DNA of 64,000 nucleotides from Ctenosaura bakeri (taxonomy: Eukaryota > Chordata > Lepidosauria > Squamata > Iguanidae), in the NCBI GenBank assembly GCA_948474755.1, contig CAOLHI010000076.1, forward strand, positions 868,001 through 932,000. The letters are read 5' to 3'. The notes beneath the pieces are model-generated. The model did no database searches. It was not told the DNA's origin and saw only the letters and a program-made list of their open reading frames with translations. A program made the translations under genes and the position numbers. Below are positions 1-11,640 of the stretch, piece after piece (position 1 is the stretch's first letter; the number at the start of each line of letters is the position of its first letter).

Positions 1-306
1 AAACTGTAATAAAGCAAATTATGACCTTCTTACTCAAATGAGTGACAAATTTGTATCAACATCCATTAAGAATTATTTTGAGAAATGTGAACTTTTCCTG
101 TTTCCTGTTGAAATTTGAATTAACTGATTATATATCGACCAAGCAAAAGTGGAAAAACCAGATCCTTGAGCCCATTTCAATTGCAGATCCATTGCATACA
201 TAGACTTTCATTAATTTCTGCTGGTTCTTGTTACTGAGTGCCATACTAGCTGCAGGATTTTGGAAGCTGTTAAGACAGAAAAAGAACTTTTCCAAGCTAT
301 CTCTGA
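1..306. other. Unique AT-rich sequence
   Basis: No gene, repeat or RNA is recognised here. Short ORFs are at chance level. Confidence 0.5.
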
Positions 307-347
307 TTCATTCATTCATTCATTCATTCATTCATTCATTCATTCAT

Positions 348-379
<32 letters not shown>
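307..379. repeat. Compound microsatellite (ATTC)n-(CT)n-(CA)n
   Basis: About ten uninterrupted ATTC units run into a CT run and then a CA run. The ORFs across it encode repeated SFIH and SLSL peptides that are by-products of the repeat. It is likely length-polymorphic. Confidence 0.95.
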
Positions 380-3300
380 GATCCAAGTAATACAGATTTC
401 CCCTTCACCAACAACTATTTCTGTTCAGACATTTTCTTCTCTTTAATTGTATTATAATTTTATTAGATCCAGGCAAATTTCTAAGTCTAATGAAGAACTT
501 GGGGTGTGACAAGAAAATTGGTGAGAAGATCTCAAAGCAAACAATTTAAATTTGCATGTACAGAAGTGTGAAATAGTTTTACCATACAATGACACAATAA
601 TTACTACAGCCAGGTTAATTGCCCCTGCCTCTGGCATCGAAAGAGTTACTGCCTAGGCGCTAGTTAGATAGGCATTTTATTGTGACATCTAGTGATTTAA
701 TAATAACCCTTTAGCATGTTTGGTCTGACCAGTTTTTTTAGGGAATATAATTAATCTCTGTATAAAACAGAAAAAATATAGACATCAAGAACAAGGTACC
801 TCAAACAAAGGGTGATTGTTTCATTTATCAAACAAATCAAAAGCTTCAGTTAGTCACATTTTTTAGTAAAAACACATTTTAAGATGTGTATTATCACAGT
901 CAATAAAATCATGGAGCATGACTGAGGTGCTGGTTTTTATATGATCTGTCTAAATGTTACAATTAAGAAAAAAAGCAAGTCAGGTAATCCATTTGACCCA
1001 GATAAGCATACTGTCAAACTAGTACTGGAAATACCATAGAGGAAGACTGAGTCATAATGTAAAAGTTTTGTCTTCTGGAAGCCTGACTCAGCATGACCCA
1101 GAATATCTACTTTCTGGTCTTTGGGTTGAAAAGGCTGATTAAACTAATCCATTTCCAGGATTGCTTATTTGTATTTTTTAGAAAAGGGATATTAAAACCA
1201 TTCTTTTCCATTTTATCAAACCACACAATAGCAAGTTTGGCAAGCTTCAGATCTATTTCATAATTCTCATGTTTGACTATTGGTGTAAAGGGACAGTAAA
1301 GGTCATTCTGCAAGTTAGCAAATATTGAACTTAGGAATCACTCACTCATTTCCCTAGAGTGTAACATTTCCCTGCACATGACTTTGGGAGCTTAGCTGAG
1401 ACCAAACTGTAGGGCACACTGGGGATGGAGTGAACCAAATGTAGGCATGGGATGGTACTTCTTGGCATCTACCCAGCCCAAGTTCCCTACAGCTTGCCTT
1501 GGTTGAGATGAATCAATGTGGGTGGCTCCAATGTCAGTGGGTTGATTAATCTGCTCAGGGCTTCATTTTAAGACATTGTTTCATCTGTCTCAACATGTTT
1601 TACATCAGAAATGAGAGAAACTTTGGGAGATGGACTCCATCTCTGCACTTCCAGAGGCAAAATGGCAGTAGGGGCTGTGTACATGGCCCTTGATCTCATT
1701 AGGTCCCTGGCTAATGAGAACATTTCCAGTTCCCTTCCTGGCTAAAGTGTCAGATAAAATGTGTCCAGTTGTTTGAGCCCCAGCTTTGCTCTTCCACTCA
1801 GGGAGGGGAGGAGGAAAGCATTTTCAGGCAGCATTTGGAGATGCTTAGGTTGAGATAGTTTTGCTCAACTTCCCTGGACAGCTGGATTGCTTTTACTTTC
1901 TGCCCTTCCTTCAGATATTGTGGACAATATAGATGAGGGCTTCCATCCATTTTCTTGTTGTTCATGGCATGACAACATTGTTGCTGCTTAAGAGGCTCCT
2001 GCTAATTAAACCAAAGTTTAACCATTCAGACTATTAAGAAGTAGCTGGTCACATAAAGTATGCCATGCACATCCTGATTCAAATGCAATTCCTTCCTTCC
2101 TTGTCTGGAGTTTGACCTCTTTTGCTCAAGCAAGGGAGTTGCCCTTAACAGTCCAGTCGAGTGGAGTCCAGTCCTGTATTTCTACCTAAATCTATTCTCT
2201 TAGCCTAGCCTAGACTTTGCTTAGCTTTCAAGACGGAATAATATTAGGCATCTTCAAACCAATCTCATAGTCTGACTATGCACATGAAGCTCCTTAATCA
2301 AGCTTCCAGCATTACATTAGGCAAGGTCTATCAAGCAATGGCAAACTATGAACTCAGATCTCCCAAAGGCTAAGACAGCAAAGAAATCTACTTGAATAAA
2401 GAACCATTGCAATATTGGGGAAATTTTCTAGCCCATAGAGCCATCCCCTCCTAATTCAATTTTGAATTCACGCTCCTGTGAATGCAATGTGAAAAGCTGT
2501 TTCCTGTTCTGACATCCCAAACAACCTGTATCCCAAGTAAAGGAAACTGTAATTTTTTATTAACATAGTTAATACCAGAAGCCCTTTTCAGCTGCCTCTT
2601 TTTAAAGACCTTTGTCGAGCTGCCTTGTGGTGCTGAATTATTTTGTAAACATGTTTTTAAATATCCCATTTCCAGTCCCTCACCACCTTATCTTCCCCAC
2701 TCCTGGGACCAAAAGATCTTTTCCCTGACATTTGAAAGCATCAAACAGCTCCAGGGCTGAAGGAAACATTTTTTGCCTGTAATCTTTGAAAAGTTTAGTT
2801 GTCAAGGAGACACAGTTTGACGATCAGGTATAGAGGCCTAGGCAGAACACTAAAAGAATTGTGAAAAGGCAGGGCCAAAGATGCCAGTTGTACCTGGAGG
2901 CAAACCTATTCAATGCTCCAGAGCACCTAGTTTTCTGGCATCTCTTTTGCTATACAATTATTCAGCCATTCTTTGAATGGTGCCATCTTTGGAAGGAAGC
3001 ATCATTAAAGCACCTTGCTCTGATGATATATTACCCTAATAAATTATCAGTTTGAGGTACGCTCTGGAAATGTCACTCACAAGATTGCTGCTTTCCTGGG
3101 AAGACAGGGTCCAAGAGTAGATTAGATGTAATTACAGAATAAATAACAGCCAACAAGAAACACAGTGAAGTTGCTCTCCTCACTCCAGGCAAAAAAATGG
3201 GGAGATGATTAAATCAGTCTCTTTCAGGTATTATTGTTGGTGCCAAGGTGGGAACAGGGAGCTCAGTTTAAAAAAAAATAAGTACAGGAGGAATGAGGCA

Positions 3301-3795
3301 GCTGTTTGGTGTTTTCAATATGTCTTACATTCAAAATCCACCTGTATAGTTAGATAGATCATTTTGAGATATGGTGGACTACAGAATACCATCCTAATGC
3401 ACAAAAAAATAAATAAACCATAAAACATTCTGCAGCATGGCTGTTAAAACAGACCCATTATGAATCCAGAGCTAGCCCACTCATTGGATATATTTTATTT
3501 GGGTTTGGACTGAAAAATAGCTAGGCATGGTAACTAGTATTCTACTTCTGCAATTCTTACCATCTTCAGTAGCCTCATTAAGAGTTACAGCCTTCATGTG
3601 GCCACTCTGGTGACTTCTAAGGACAGCTGGAGTAAAGCAGCTGTAGTGTGTTAGCAACTCCCTTTTCTACTACCACAATCTTTAGCCAGAATTATATCTG
3701 GGTTTTTTTCGATCTGTGGTACTCCCACTCATTTTGGAAAACAAGTACTTACACAAATATAACACCATGAGAATTTCAGCTACCATTGTTGAAAG
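380..3795. other. Single-copy DNA without a recognised gene
   Basis: This 3.4-kb stretch shows no recognisable transposon, tRNA, rRNA or coding exon. The longest ORFs are about 60-72 codons, lack domain-like composition and overlap each other on both strands. The part near 2940-3180 is rich in ATTA-type homeodomain core motifs (CATTAAAG, CCTAATAAATTA) and is noted separately as a possible conserved element. It could be intergenic or intronic; nothing in the sequence decides this. Confidence 0.5.
2940..3180. promoter_or_regulatory. Candidate conserved non-coding element
   Basis: The segment is free of repeats and has intermixed AT cores (CATTAAAG, CCTAATAAATTATC, GTAATTACAG) of the kind bound by homeodomain factors, with no long ORF. 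This is a composition-based impression only; a chance AT-rich stretch would look similar. Confidence 0.2.
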
Positions 3796-4059
3796 CAGGG
3801 ATGGGCAACTTAAAACTCAAAAGTTCAGTTTTTCATTATGTATTATATATTTTATACTTTAATTTTTTTTAGATTTTAACACTCAGAATTCCCCAGCCAG
3901 TATAGCTGGTAACCACGCTGGCTGTGGATTTCTAGACGCTGTAACTGTAAGTTCTGCTTGTGAGCCTTTGGAGGATGTTGCATTGCAACTCCCATTAGCC
4001 TCAGCCAGCAGAGCAAATGGTGAGGGACATTTTGCAAGGTCACAGATTGCTCAGCCCTG
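3796..4059. mobile_element. Degenerate hAT-like MITE
   Basis: The ends are imperfect inverted repeats, CAGGGATGGGCA at the left and TGCTCAGCCCTG at the right. The flanking 8-mers GTTGAAAG and ATTTAAAG match at 6 of 8 positions, as expected for an old hAT-type 8-bp target duplication. The right half contains the motif CAACTCCCATTAGCCTCAGC, which belongs to a MITE family common in lizards. There is no transposase coding, so it is non-autonomous. The family assignment comes from recollection of the motif and is not searched. Confidence 0.6.
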
Positions 4060-4940
4060 ATTTAAAGAATTAAACTTCTCCTTCTTAAAGTTGCCATGAA
4101 ATTTATAGCCAACCCCATACAAGCTTACACTTATACTTGTCATGGGTTGGAACACCAATGTTCAGCATGTGACCATTTCCTCCAGCCAAACTGACTCTTT
4201 CACTCAGCTTCCTTTCTCTGTGTGTGTGATCTTCTGAGTGGCTGTAGGCTTGGTCCTGTGTGTAACCTTAGAGATAGGTTTGTCACCTTTTCATATAGCA
4301 AATTATAGGTCAATGTCAGTGGGGGGAAATATATAGAACATCAAAGAGCTTATTGAGAACATGGGATGATCATGGGATCCAGTCACATTTTATTTATACA
4401 TCTGTCCCTCAGCTATAGAAGGAGCAGCTGCAGGGAGCTTCATTCTCCTCATCACTGCCAGAAAGAACTGTTGGTGCCAAGTGCCAGTTGTTCTAGGATG
4501 GCAGAGCTGAAAAGTAGCACACTCTGGCCTCAGCTGAGGGATGACCAAGGGCTACAAGATTGTTTGTATGTGTGTGTGTGTGTGAGAGAGAGAATGTTTG
4601 TATCTTTTCTAAGCTATTTTGAGAATCAGAGAAGGATGGTATAAATCTTCTAAATAAATAACATGAAAAAAATTAGGATCGCCATGAAACTACCGGGGTG
4701 CCCTCCACTGTGAGAGCAGAGAAAAGAATGAGATCATCCTGCCCAAACTCCAGAATGGTTCAATGAATCTAGAATTGCTTCTATAAACTCCAGAACCAAA
4801 CTAAGTCTCAATGAACTATAAACAGCAAAGAAATTCAATCTCAAGACTTGAACAAACAATATTTTAGTAGTTCAAAGGTCTTTTAGCCAACAGCTGAAAA
4901 GTACTACAGCACATTGTCTGATGGCATGAGACAAGACAAT
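4060..4940. other. Unique sequence with a short (TG)n-(GA)n run
   Basis: No gene or transposon is recognised. A TG run followed by GA dinucleotides lies at about 4568-4592 and explains the VCVCVRER peptide in the local ORF. Confidence 0.5.
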
Positions 4941-5120
4941 GGCCATTTCCGCACTAGACAGTTATAGCACTATGATTCCACTTTCAACATTCTATGGAAT
5001 CCTGGGGTTTGCAGTTTCTGGAGGGGCCATGTGGCCCCTCCTGAAACTGCAAATCCCAGGATTCTATAGGATGTTGAAAGTGGAATCATAGCAATATAAC
5101 ACTCTGGTGCGAAAATGGCC
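4941..5120. mobile_element. Fold-back MITE, GGCC-ended (PIF/Harbinger-like)
   Basis: This is a 180-bp near-perfect palindrome. The left arm starts GGCCATTTCCGCACTAGA and the right arm ends with the complement (GGTGCGAAAATGGCC). Both arms carry the conserved CACTTTCAACAT block and GGGTTTGCAGTTTC-type sequence around the centre. The flanking trinucleotide AAT is present on both sides (4938-4940, 5121-5123). A 3-bp duplication plus GGCC ends fits PIF/Harbinger, although the classical target is TWA. No coding capacity. Confidence 0.85.
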
Positions 5121-5171
5121 AATATCAAAGGATGACAAAGTACAGATGCTTCTGGAGAATACTGACTCATG

Positions 5172-5310
5172 TTGTAGAGCAAGGGTGGGGATCAAGCAGT
5201 CCTCAAGATGTCTGTGGACTACAGCTTCCAGAATTCCTCACCACTCGCTTTTCAGGTTAGGGCTGCCAGGATTTGCAGTTCAACAATATCTGGAACACCA
5301 CATGACCTAG
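5172..5310. mobile_element. hAT-like MITE fragment
   Basis: Contains the paired blocks GTGGACTACAGCTTCCAGAA and GTTCAACAATATCTGGA, the hallmark halves of a common lizard palindromic MITE related to the one at 3796. Clear ends and a target duplication are not visible, so it is treated as a fragment. Confidence 0.45.
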
Positions 5311-5451
5311 CAGCTGAAGCAATTTAATACATACAAGCAGGCAGGCATTTCTCAGCTTTGTTTTGTTAAGTAGTCATAGCTCTCATTTCATTCCCAGCCA
5401 CTTGCAACCTCACTTCTCTCCTTTAGTTCTGCTCCTTCTTCCTGAATCCTA

Positions 5452-5489
5452 GGCCATTTCCACACTGCACTATTATAGTGCTATTATTC
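5452..5489. mobile_element. Left-end fragment of GGCC-ended MITE
   Basis: Only the first ~38 bp of the MITE are present, GGCCATTTCCACACTGCAC followed by the TATAGTGCTATTATTC block. The expected CACTTTCAACAT block and the right arm are missing. Confidence 0.6.
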
Positions 5490-5784
5490 TGTAAGGCCTC
5501 ACTTTGGGGGTCCCTGATATTAGTATTGTTTGGATGGGCACCATACCTAATTAGCATCATATGTAATTGGCAACATATTTTATTGGCTCTGATATCAAAT
5601 TCAAGCCTGAGAGGTGACAGAGAGGTCAAACTGAGCAAGGGAAGGAAGTTGACTGTAAATGTGAGAAGGATAGGTCAACCTGAAACTTCGTCCAGTTAAG
5701 ACTGAGTCATTTGTCAGGCAAATACACACCATTCCTGTGGATAATAGGCTTAAATAGAAGCTGGAATTTTCCAGGGAACCTAAC

Positions 5785-6345
5785 TGTGAGGAGCCCACCA
5801 GGACACTGATTGACAGATATCCATCCCTTGTACACCTGGATTTCCTCTTTCCTCACAGCACCCATAATAGACAGCTATTACAACATCCATCATGTCTTTG
5901 TCAATCAAAGCACTAAGCCCATCAACAGACGAAGGCCCATTGTCCACAACATGTTCCTTTTGTTTTGTATCTGGAACCTTCACAGCCACAAGCCAATTTC
6001 AGGGAACAAATACCCCTGATTTCAGGATGCCCAGTGGAGTCTCTTGCCTTTCTGAGCATCACTCTGTCTGTTTGATTCCTGAGCTGAGAACTGTCCTTGG
6101 GTCCAGTACCTGAGTCACGTTGTCCCACTTTTTTGCTTCTCATCAGATCTGGTAAGTATCACCTGCACCCTTCACAGTCTCTGCTTTCCTCCCTCTCTTT
6201 TGGTTAGCTCTTGTGTAAATGTGTGATTGTGTGTATCTTGTGTGTATGCGTGAGCGAATTCCCCCCAATAAAACACATTTTTAGCTTACTTTTGAATCTT
6301 TGGCTCGTTCTTTTTCTGCATGTGCCCATAAACACTGGTAGGAAA
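5785..6345 (+). mobile_element. Possible old LTR fragment
   Basis: The 3' part has AATAAA near 6266, followed by a T-rich stretch ending TTTGGCTCGTTCTTTTTCTG, which resembles an R/U5 region of a retroviral LTR. Upstream is an AT-balanced promoter-like body with no coding potential, and a consensus splice donor, CTGGTAAGTATC, near 6150. I cannot identify TG...CA termini or a target duplication, so both boundaries are approximate. It could instead be the last exon of a non-coding transcript. Confidence 0.3.
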
Positions 6346-6390
6346 GATCTCACTAAGTTGCTCCCCTCTCACAAGCCTCCTCTTTGAACT

Positions 6391-6629
6391 AATTAATTCC
6401 GCACTTTTGCAAGGAGGCACTGCCATCACAGGGTGGCCCTTGTGGCACCTATGTTTTGGGGTAGCAATTCCACTTTCAACATCCTGTGGGATTCTGGGGT
6501 TTGTAGTTTACTGAGGCCAAAGAGCTCTCTGGTTGAGAATTCTAAAGGCCCCTCCCTAAACTGCAAACCCCGCATTCCATACGATGTTGAAAGTGGAATA
6601 ACAGCACTAAGCCTGATGTGGAAATAGCC
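6391..6629. mobile_element. GGCC-ended fold-back MITE with a damaged left end
   Basis: The core blocks CCACTTTCAACATCCTGTGG and ATGTTGAAAGTGGAATAACA face each other, and the right end reads GATGTGGAAATAGCC. The left terminus is only TTCCGCAC and is followed by ~60 bp of unrelated sequence, so this end appears rearranged. Confidence 0.65.
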
Positions 6630-8228
6630 TCAGATTTTCACAGTTTGTGTCTCATGATCAACTGCTGTGTTACACACAGAATGATAACCTTTTTTCTCTA
6701 ACAAGTGCCCAATCAGATTTGAGGGATCCAAATTCCAAGCTCTCCTCCCATATATTCTGCACCAGTCAGCATTGTTAGAATGTTGACTGCTAATCAGTCA
6801 ATGGAGCACAATCATTATTGCCTTAGAAATACTCAAGCCAGAATCAGCCTGATAACAATATATGGACAGTTAAAATGAAATAACAGACAGAACAGTCACT
6901 CACCTCTGTGCAATGTGTCCCCCAGACAAAGACCTCAATTCAAAATGCCTTTTCTTTTCTTTTGGCTGTATAACCTTGTTGTGAGTTAACTTCATTATTT
7001 ATATGTTAACATAAACCTAAACACGAACACACAACACATCTTCTCCACAGGACATTAATATTCATGTTTTCCCATGTTGGGGTGGTGCAATGAAGATTTT
7101 GTTCACCATCAAAATAAAACAGCTCCCCAGAAGTTTACAACTAGCAATAATCTGAATAATTTGTTTAACTTCTACCCAATACTTGTCACTTATGGACAAT
7201 CCAGAAACATGTAAAACAGTCTCCAGAGATGTAGCCATGTTAGGTTGCACTAGTACTTAGTAATATTAATTTAAGTATATATTTCGTTTGCTTATAATGA
7301 AAGCGTTTTTTTCAGGTAGATAATATATGACAATATATGAGATTAGAATATACTCGTTGTTCCATGCTCTATTAAATATATTGCAACATCTTGAACCTTT
7401 CAGGATGAACCAACCTACTGAGCTGAAATAGTTAATGAAATTGCATTTATGGTAAAGGTAACAGTGGCTACAATAAAAAGGGAATAACAATGCTCTGCAT
7501 TTTTAAAGGGCACCATCAAGTCACATGGCAAAGGCTTTTTTTAGGTATTTTCATTTTATTGTTAACAACCGGTCTTAGAGACTTTAAAATCTTCTTTGCT
7601 TGTCACATTGATTTCTCCCCATGTATGTTAAATGGAGTTGAAATCCACATGTCCACTTTTGTTTAGCAACTAGAAATGCAACTTGCAAAGTGCATTAACA
7701 TGCCCAAGCACCTCTGTCTGTTCACAGCCATTACCTGATAAAAGCATGAATCTATCTGTGAAGATTTTTTTTTTTAGGTAGCAGTTATGGGTGAAGGAAG
7801 ATCAATAAGCCTAAATTTTATGGAGTATTTCCCAAAATTCTGACAACACTGGCATTATAAGTTGGGTGCTGTGAAGAAACTGCATGTCAAATGAGCTGAG
7901 TAAACTTAAAGTAAAAATGCCAGGGTACACCTTAAGCTGTAGCTGAATGCACCTTTAAGCTATAGCTTAATACACTTTAAGCTCTAGCTAGAGCAAAAAT
8001 TTAGGGTAATCCTAAGCATGTTTAGTCAGAAAGAAGCTCTACCAAGTTTAATGTGGTGTGTACTCTATGAAATGTAGGTGGGATTGCAATGTACATGGTC
8101 AAAATCAGCCTTGAGAACTTTTGAATTGCTTATAGAATTACCTCTACTGATTCATTCCCAAATTGCCCTAAACCGCATGCCCCCAGCTTCTATTCTGAAC
8201 ATATCAAAATGGCTACCATGGAACAGCA
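6630..8228. other. Single-copy DNA without a recognised gene
   Basis: No gene, RNA or clear transposon is recognised. At 7940-7990 there are three imperfect copies of a TTAAGCTNTAGCT motif, a short local repeat without an obvious function. Confidence 0.45.
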
Positions 8229-8310
8229 AGCTATTTATTTATTTATAGATTCGTATATCTCCCTTTACAGCAGTATACAATGGTGAATACAAATGAAATA
8301 AAAACATAGT
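8229..8310 (-). mobile_element. Possible LINE 3' tail fragment
   Basis: A TATTTATTTATTTAT run followed by TATCTCCCTTTACAGCAGTA resembles the antisense 3' end of L2-like LINEs in lizards. It is short and unsupported by coding sequence. Confidence 0.3.
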
Positions 8311-8536
8311 CATGTGTTGTTTCTTTGACTTTGAGCAGGGTAGCTGCTTTGATTCCCACTTAACTATGGAAGTGTTTTGGTGCTAGAAAATTTTGGAGCT
8401 GAAAAATTTCAAGGCCAGGTATGAACCATTACAGAGCAGAATCAGAAAATATTGCTGTGAATATAAGAGCAGGAGGAGAAAATCAGTGACATATTGGCCT
8501 TCTCTGTTAAACATCAAATGGGACATATACCCAATC

Positions 8537-8725
8537 GTTGTGTGCCTGTAAGTCGTTTCCAACTTATGGAGACCCTGAGGTGAACCTATCACAGGATTTT
8601 CTGGGGCTGAGAGTGTGTGACATGCCCAAGGTCACCCAGTGGGTTTCCATAGCTGGGCAAGGAATTGGACACTGGTCTCCAGAGTCATAGTTCAATGCTT
8701 AAACCACAACACCACACTGACCCTC
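8537..8725 (-). mobile_element. Sauria-type SINE (tRNA head, BovB tail)
   Basis: Read on the minus strand, the element has a tRNA-derived head (CCACTGGGTG, TGGTTT-type box regions), a central block containing CACTGGGTGACCTTGGGCA, and a tail CATAAGTTGGAAACGACTTA resembling the BovB LINE 3' end. The plus strand starts GTTGTGTGCCTGTAAGTCG. Known members use a LINE partner for retrotransposition; this copy is diverged and inert. Confidence 0.85.
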
Positions 8726-8828
8726 ATGTATGCAATATGGTGATATAATTTTCCACAGCATCCCTTTGACCTGCCTCATGACAGACAGTTTGAAAACATC
8801 TGCTCTAGAAAATTGCCTAATAATATTT

Positions 8829-9043
8829 GGCATGTTCCACACTGCACAATTATAGCATCATATTCCAGTTCACAGTAACATACTATGGTATCCTGAGATT
8901 GGCAGTTTAGAGAAGGGAATTTAAAATTCTCAGTCATAGAACTCTATGATTTCATTTAAACCTGAAACCCCAGGATTCCTTAGGTTGTTGCCATGGTAGT
9001 TAAAATAAAATAAAGCACCATATTTGTGTAGTGTGAAGGGGCC
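8829..9043. mobile_element. Fold-back MITE, CACACTGCAC subfamily
   Basis: The left end is GGCATGTTCCACACTGCAC and the right end is the near complement, GTAGTGTGAAGGGGCC. The arms carry CCTGAGATTGGCAGTTTAG and AAACCTGAAACCCCAGGATT. It is more diverged than the MITEs at 4941 or 37175 and resembles the copy at 15766. No clear target duplication. Confidence 0.55.
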
Positions 9044-9217
9044 ATAAGATCAAGTATGTGTCAGGAATGACTTATAATAATTTGCCTAGGGCATCACATG
9101 AGAACACTTAATGCCAGGCCTTGTTCCTTGTAATTATATCTCCACAGATCACACTGTGAGGACAAACTGTGGGTCTTGTTGCTCTCAGGTGAAGTTGTGA
9201 AGTTCTGAAGATTCCAT

Positions 9218-9455
9218 GGAGCCCTGGTGGCACAGTGGTTAAATGCCAGTACTGCAAGCCACAAGGTTGTGAGTTCAATCCTGCCGGGCTCCAAGGTTGA
9301 CTCAGCCTTCCATCCTTCCGCAGGTCGGTAAAATGAGTACCCAGCTTGTTGGGGGCATGTATAGAAATACATGCTATTTGTAAGTTGTTCGCCGCCTCAA
9401 TCCATATGGAGAGGTGGGAGACAAATAAATAATAATAATAAATAATAATAATAAA
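9218..9455 (+). mobile_element. tRNA-derived SINE with a LINE-like tail
   Basis: The head AGCCCTGGTGGCACAGTGGT looks like a Pol III A box, and GGTTGTGAGTTCAATCCTG matches a B box. A conserved body follows (CAGGTCGGTAAAATGAGTAC). The tail, GTTGTTCGCCGCCTCAATCC then GGAGAGGTGGGA and (AATAAT)n, is shared with the LINE-like 3' end at 36960-37024. The family is distinct from the Sauria-type SINEs in this window. No gene overlaps it. Confidence 0.85.
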
Positions 9456-9479
9456 TTACATGACTCTTAGCTAGCCACA

Positions 9480-9513
9480 GTTATTTATTTATTTACTTAC
9501 TTACTTACTTAAT
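9480..9513. repeat. (TTTA)n-(CTTA)n microsatellite
   Basis: Tetranucleotide run of about eight units that changes from TTTA to CTTA. Confidence 0.9.
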
Positions 9514-10414
9514 GTCACAGCAGTAAGTGATACTGTCAGAGAAAGCAAAAACTAAGCAGAGGAATCTAAACTGCCTGTGGAATATCAATTTTAAAAGCTT
9601 CCTCATGTAAAAAAAACCCTAATGTAGGAGATGAGCACAGTAAAAGAGTGTTAATGTCAACCAAATGGCAAAACAGATACAACTCTGACTTTGTGATGAA
9701 TTGAACAACCCCAAAACAAATTAAAAAAACAGCCCATCTCACATGTTCATCGTTTTCTAATAAACATTTTTTCACATCTCTGACTTTTCTTTTCCCTGCA
9801 TATAGCACTAAAAGTGATGTCTTCTAGTTCTTAATTGTTCTCTTATTTCTGATCTAAATGAACTGAAGCCTCAGAGCATGTGTAAAATTAATTCTTAGAT
9901 CTCCTCCTGACTCAATTTAGACACCTACATTAGAAATCTGATTGATATATTAACATCATTAATTACTTATTTGACCCATTCATTTAGCATATCTGCATAG
10001 ACCTAATTGAAGCAGCCTACATTGAATCCTAAATCCTACTTAATGAATCAAAAATTAATTTTTGAAAAACTCATTTACTGACCTTGGTTAATGGTGAATT
10101 GTACTGTTCACACTTTGTGTCCTTGTGTGACGATCCCAGACAAGTCTCATCACATGTAAATAGATAAGCAATCTTGCCAACCCCATCATACATTTAAGTC
10201 AACAATCTCTTTTAAATTTTATTTTTTATTTTTACAGAGTTCCAAGGCAAAATTTATAAGAATACAGAAATCACATTAAGAGTAGAAATCAAAATCATGA
10301 AATGGATAGAAAAAAGGATAAGAAAGAAAAGGCCTCACTCTTAATAATTATAAATGTTAAATAAAGATGAGATCAGGAATAGGTAAAATGTAAATAAAAA
10401 CTGAAAAACACATG
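9514..10414. other. Single-copy AT-rich DNA
   Basis: No gene or repeat recognised. The stretch 9890-10170 contains many homeodomain-type cores and is listed separately. Confidence 0.45.
9890..10170. promoter_or_regulatory. Candidate conserved non-coding element
   Basis: Dense TAAT/ATTA cores (CATTAATTACTTATTTG, CTTAATGAATC, AAAATTAATTTTTG), no repeats and no microsatellites. This resembles developmental enhancer sequence, but only cross-species alignment can show conservation. Confidence 0.3.
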
Positions 10415-10848
10415 CAGTTGGCCCCCTGTATCCATGGATTCCATGTCCGCAGATTCAACCATCCATGACTTGAAAATAGTTTTTTAAAAATAAATTCCAA
10501 AAAACAAACTTTGATTTTGCCATTTTATGTAAGGGGTGCCATTTTACTATGCCACTATGTATAATGAGGCTTGAGTATCCATGGATTTTGGTATCCATGG
10601 GCGGTCCTGGAACCAAACCCTAGCAGGTACTGAGGCCATTTCTGCACTACAGTGTTCTAGTGCTATTATTCCACTTTCAACATCCTGTGGAATTCTGGGG
10701 TTTGTAGTTTGCTGAAGCCAAAGAGCTCTCTGGCTGAGAATTCTAAAGGCTCCTCCCTAAACTGCAAACCCCAGGATCCCATAGGATGTTGAAAGTGAAA
10801 TAATAGCACTATAGTAGTATAGTGTAGAAATGGCCTGAGACCCCACTG
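10415..10848. mobile_element. Tigger-like (Tc1/mariner) MITE, interrupted
   Basis: The left end CAGTTGGCCCCCTGTATCCA and the right end (GACCCCACTG, split by a nested MITE) are imperfect inverted repeats. The interior carries paired TATCCATGGATT blocks and GGTCCTGGAACCAA, typical of MER2/Tigger-type elements. TA follows the right end, while the left flank is TG, probably a mutated TA. The nested GGCC-ended MITE occupies 10634-10835. No transposase remains. Confidence 0.75.
10634..10835. mobile_element. GGCC-ended fold-back MITE nested in a Tigger-like end
   Basis: A 202-bp palindrome starting GGCCATTTCTGCACTACAG and ending GTGTAGAAATGGCC. TGA is duplicated at 10631-10633 and 10836-10838. Both arms have the CACTTTCAACATCC block. 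Removing it rejoins the terminal repeat of the surrounding Tigger-like element, which shows that it inserted later. Confidence 0.9.
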
Positions 10849-11640
10849 TACTATTGAGTGACATCATTGTAGGCCAAATAGCAACAATAGATTGTCTACA
10901 ATAAACTGATTTGAAAATTCAGTAGCTAACCAAGATGGATTTTTATTTTTATCTTTAATGTTACACTTTCATATGATTTTGTACTTTTTGAAATTAATGT
11001 TACACGATGAATGATAAACCAAATTAAATAAGGTAATACAATATCTTGTTTAATTATGTTTTGACCTTTTTCTCATCAGCATTTTAGCTTTATCTTGTTT
11101 CAGCTTTGTTGTAAGGCAACTTGGCTCCCATGTTGGGAGAAAGACAGGATATTAATGAAATTAAGTCAAATTAACTTAATTGAGTAATTAAATCACAAGG
11201 GTTGAGAGACTAGCAAAGTTGTCCAAATAAGTATGTGAGAGAGTGAGTTTACATGATTTTCTAAGTTCTGCCAGGTGAGCATGGCCACGACAGAAGACAA
11301 AGGAGGCCCTCTCTCATTTATTACCATTCTTTCCCATTTCCCATTACATATAGGGATCACTTTAGTGAATATCAAAGGAATAAGAGACTTCATGTCTTAT
11401 GGGTCTTCAGCCACTCATGATATGCCCTTGAAACATCTCATTTCCTCAGCACCAGCAGCAGAACTCAAGGGCTTTCCACAGATGTAGTGGAAGCCTGCAG
11501 CAGAATAAATCTTATCTTAGTGGCAGTCCTACCTCTCTAGTAGTAAAGTGGCACTTATGCTCCATTCAATGGCCAGTCTTGGCTATCTTTGGCAGCCAGT
11601 CTTTGTCTGTCTTTAGCAGTAGACTCTTAGGTTGCAAACC
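10849..11640. other. Single-copy AT-rich DNA
   Basis: Nothing recognised beyond chance-level ORFs. Confidence 0.45.
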
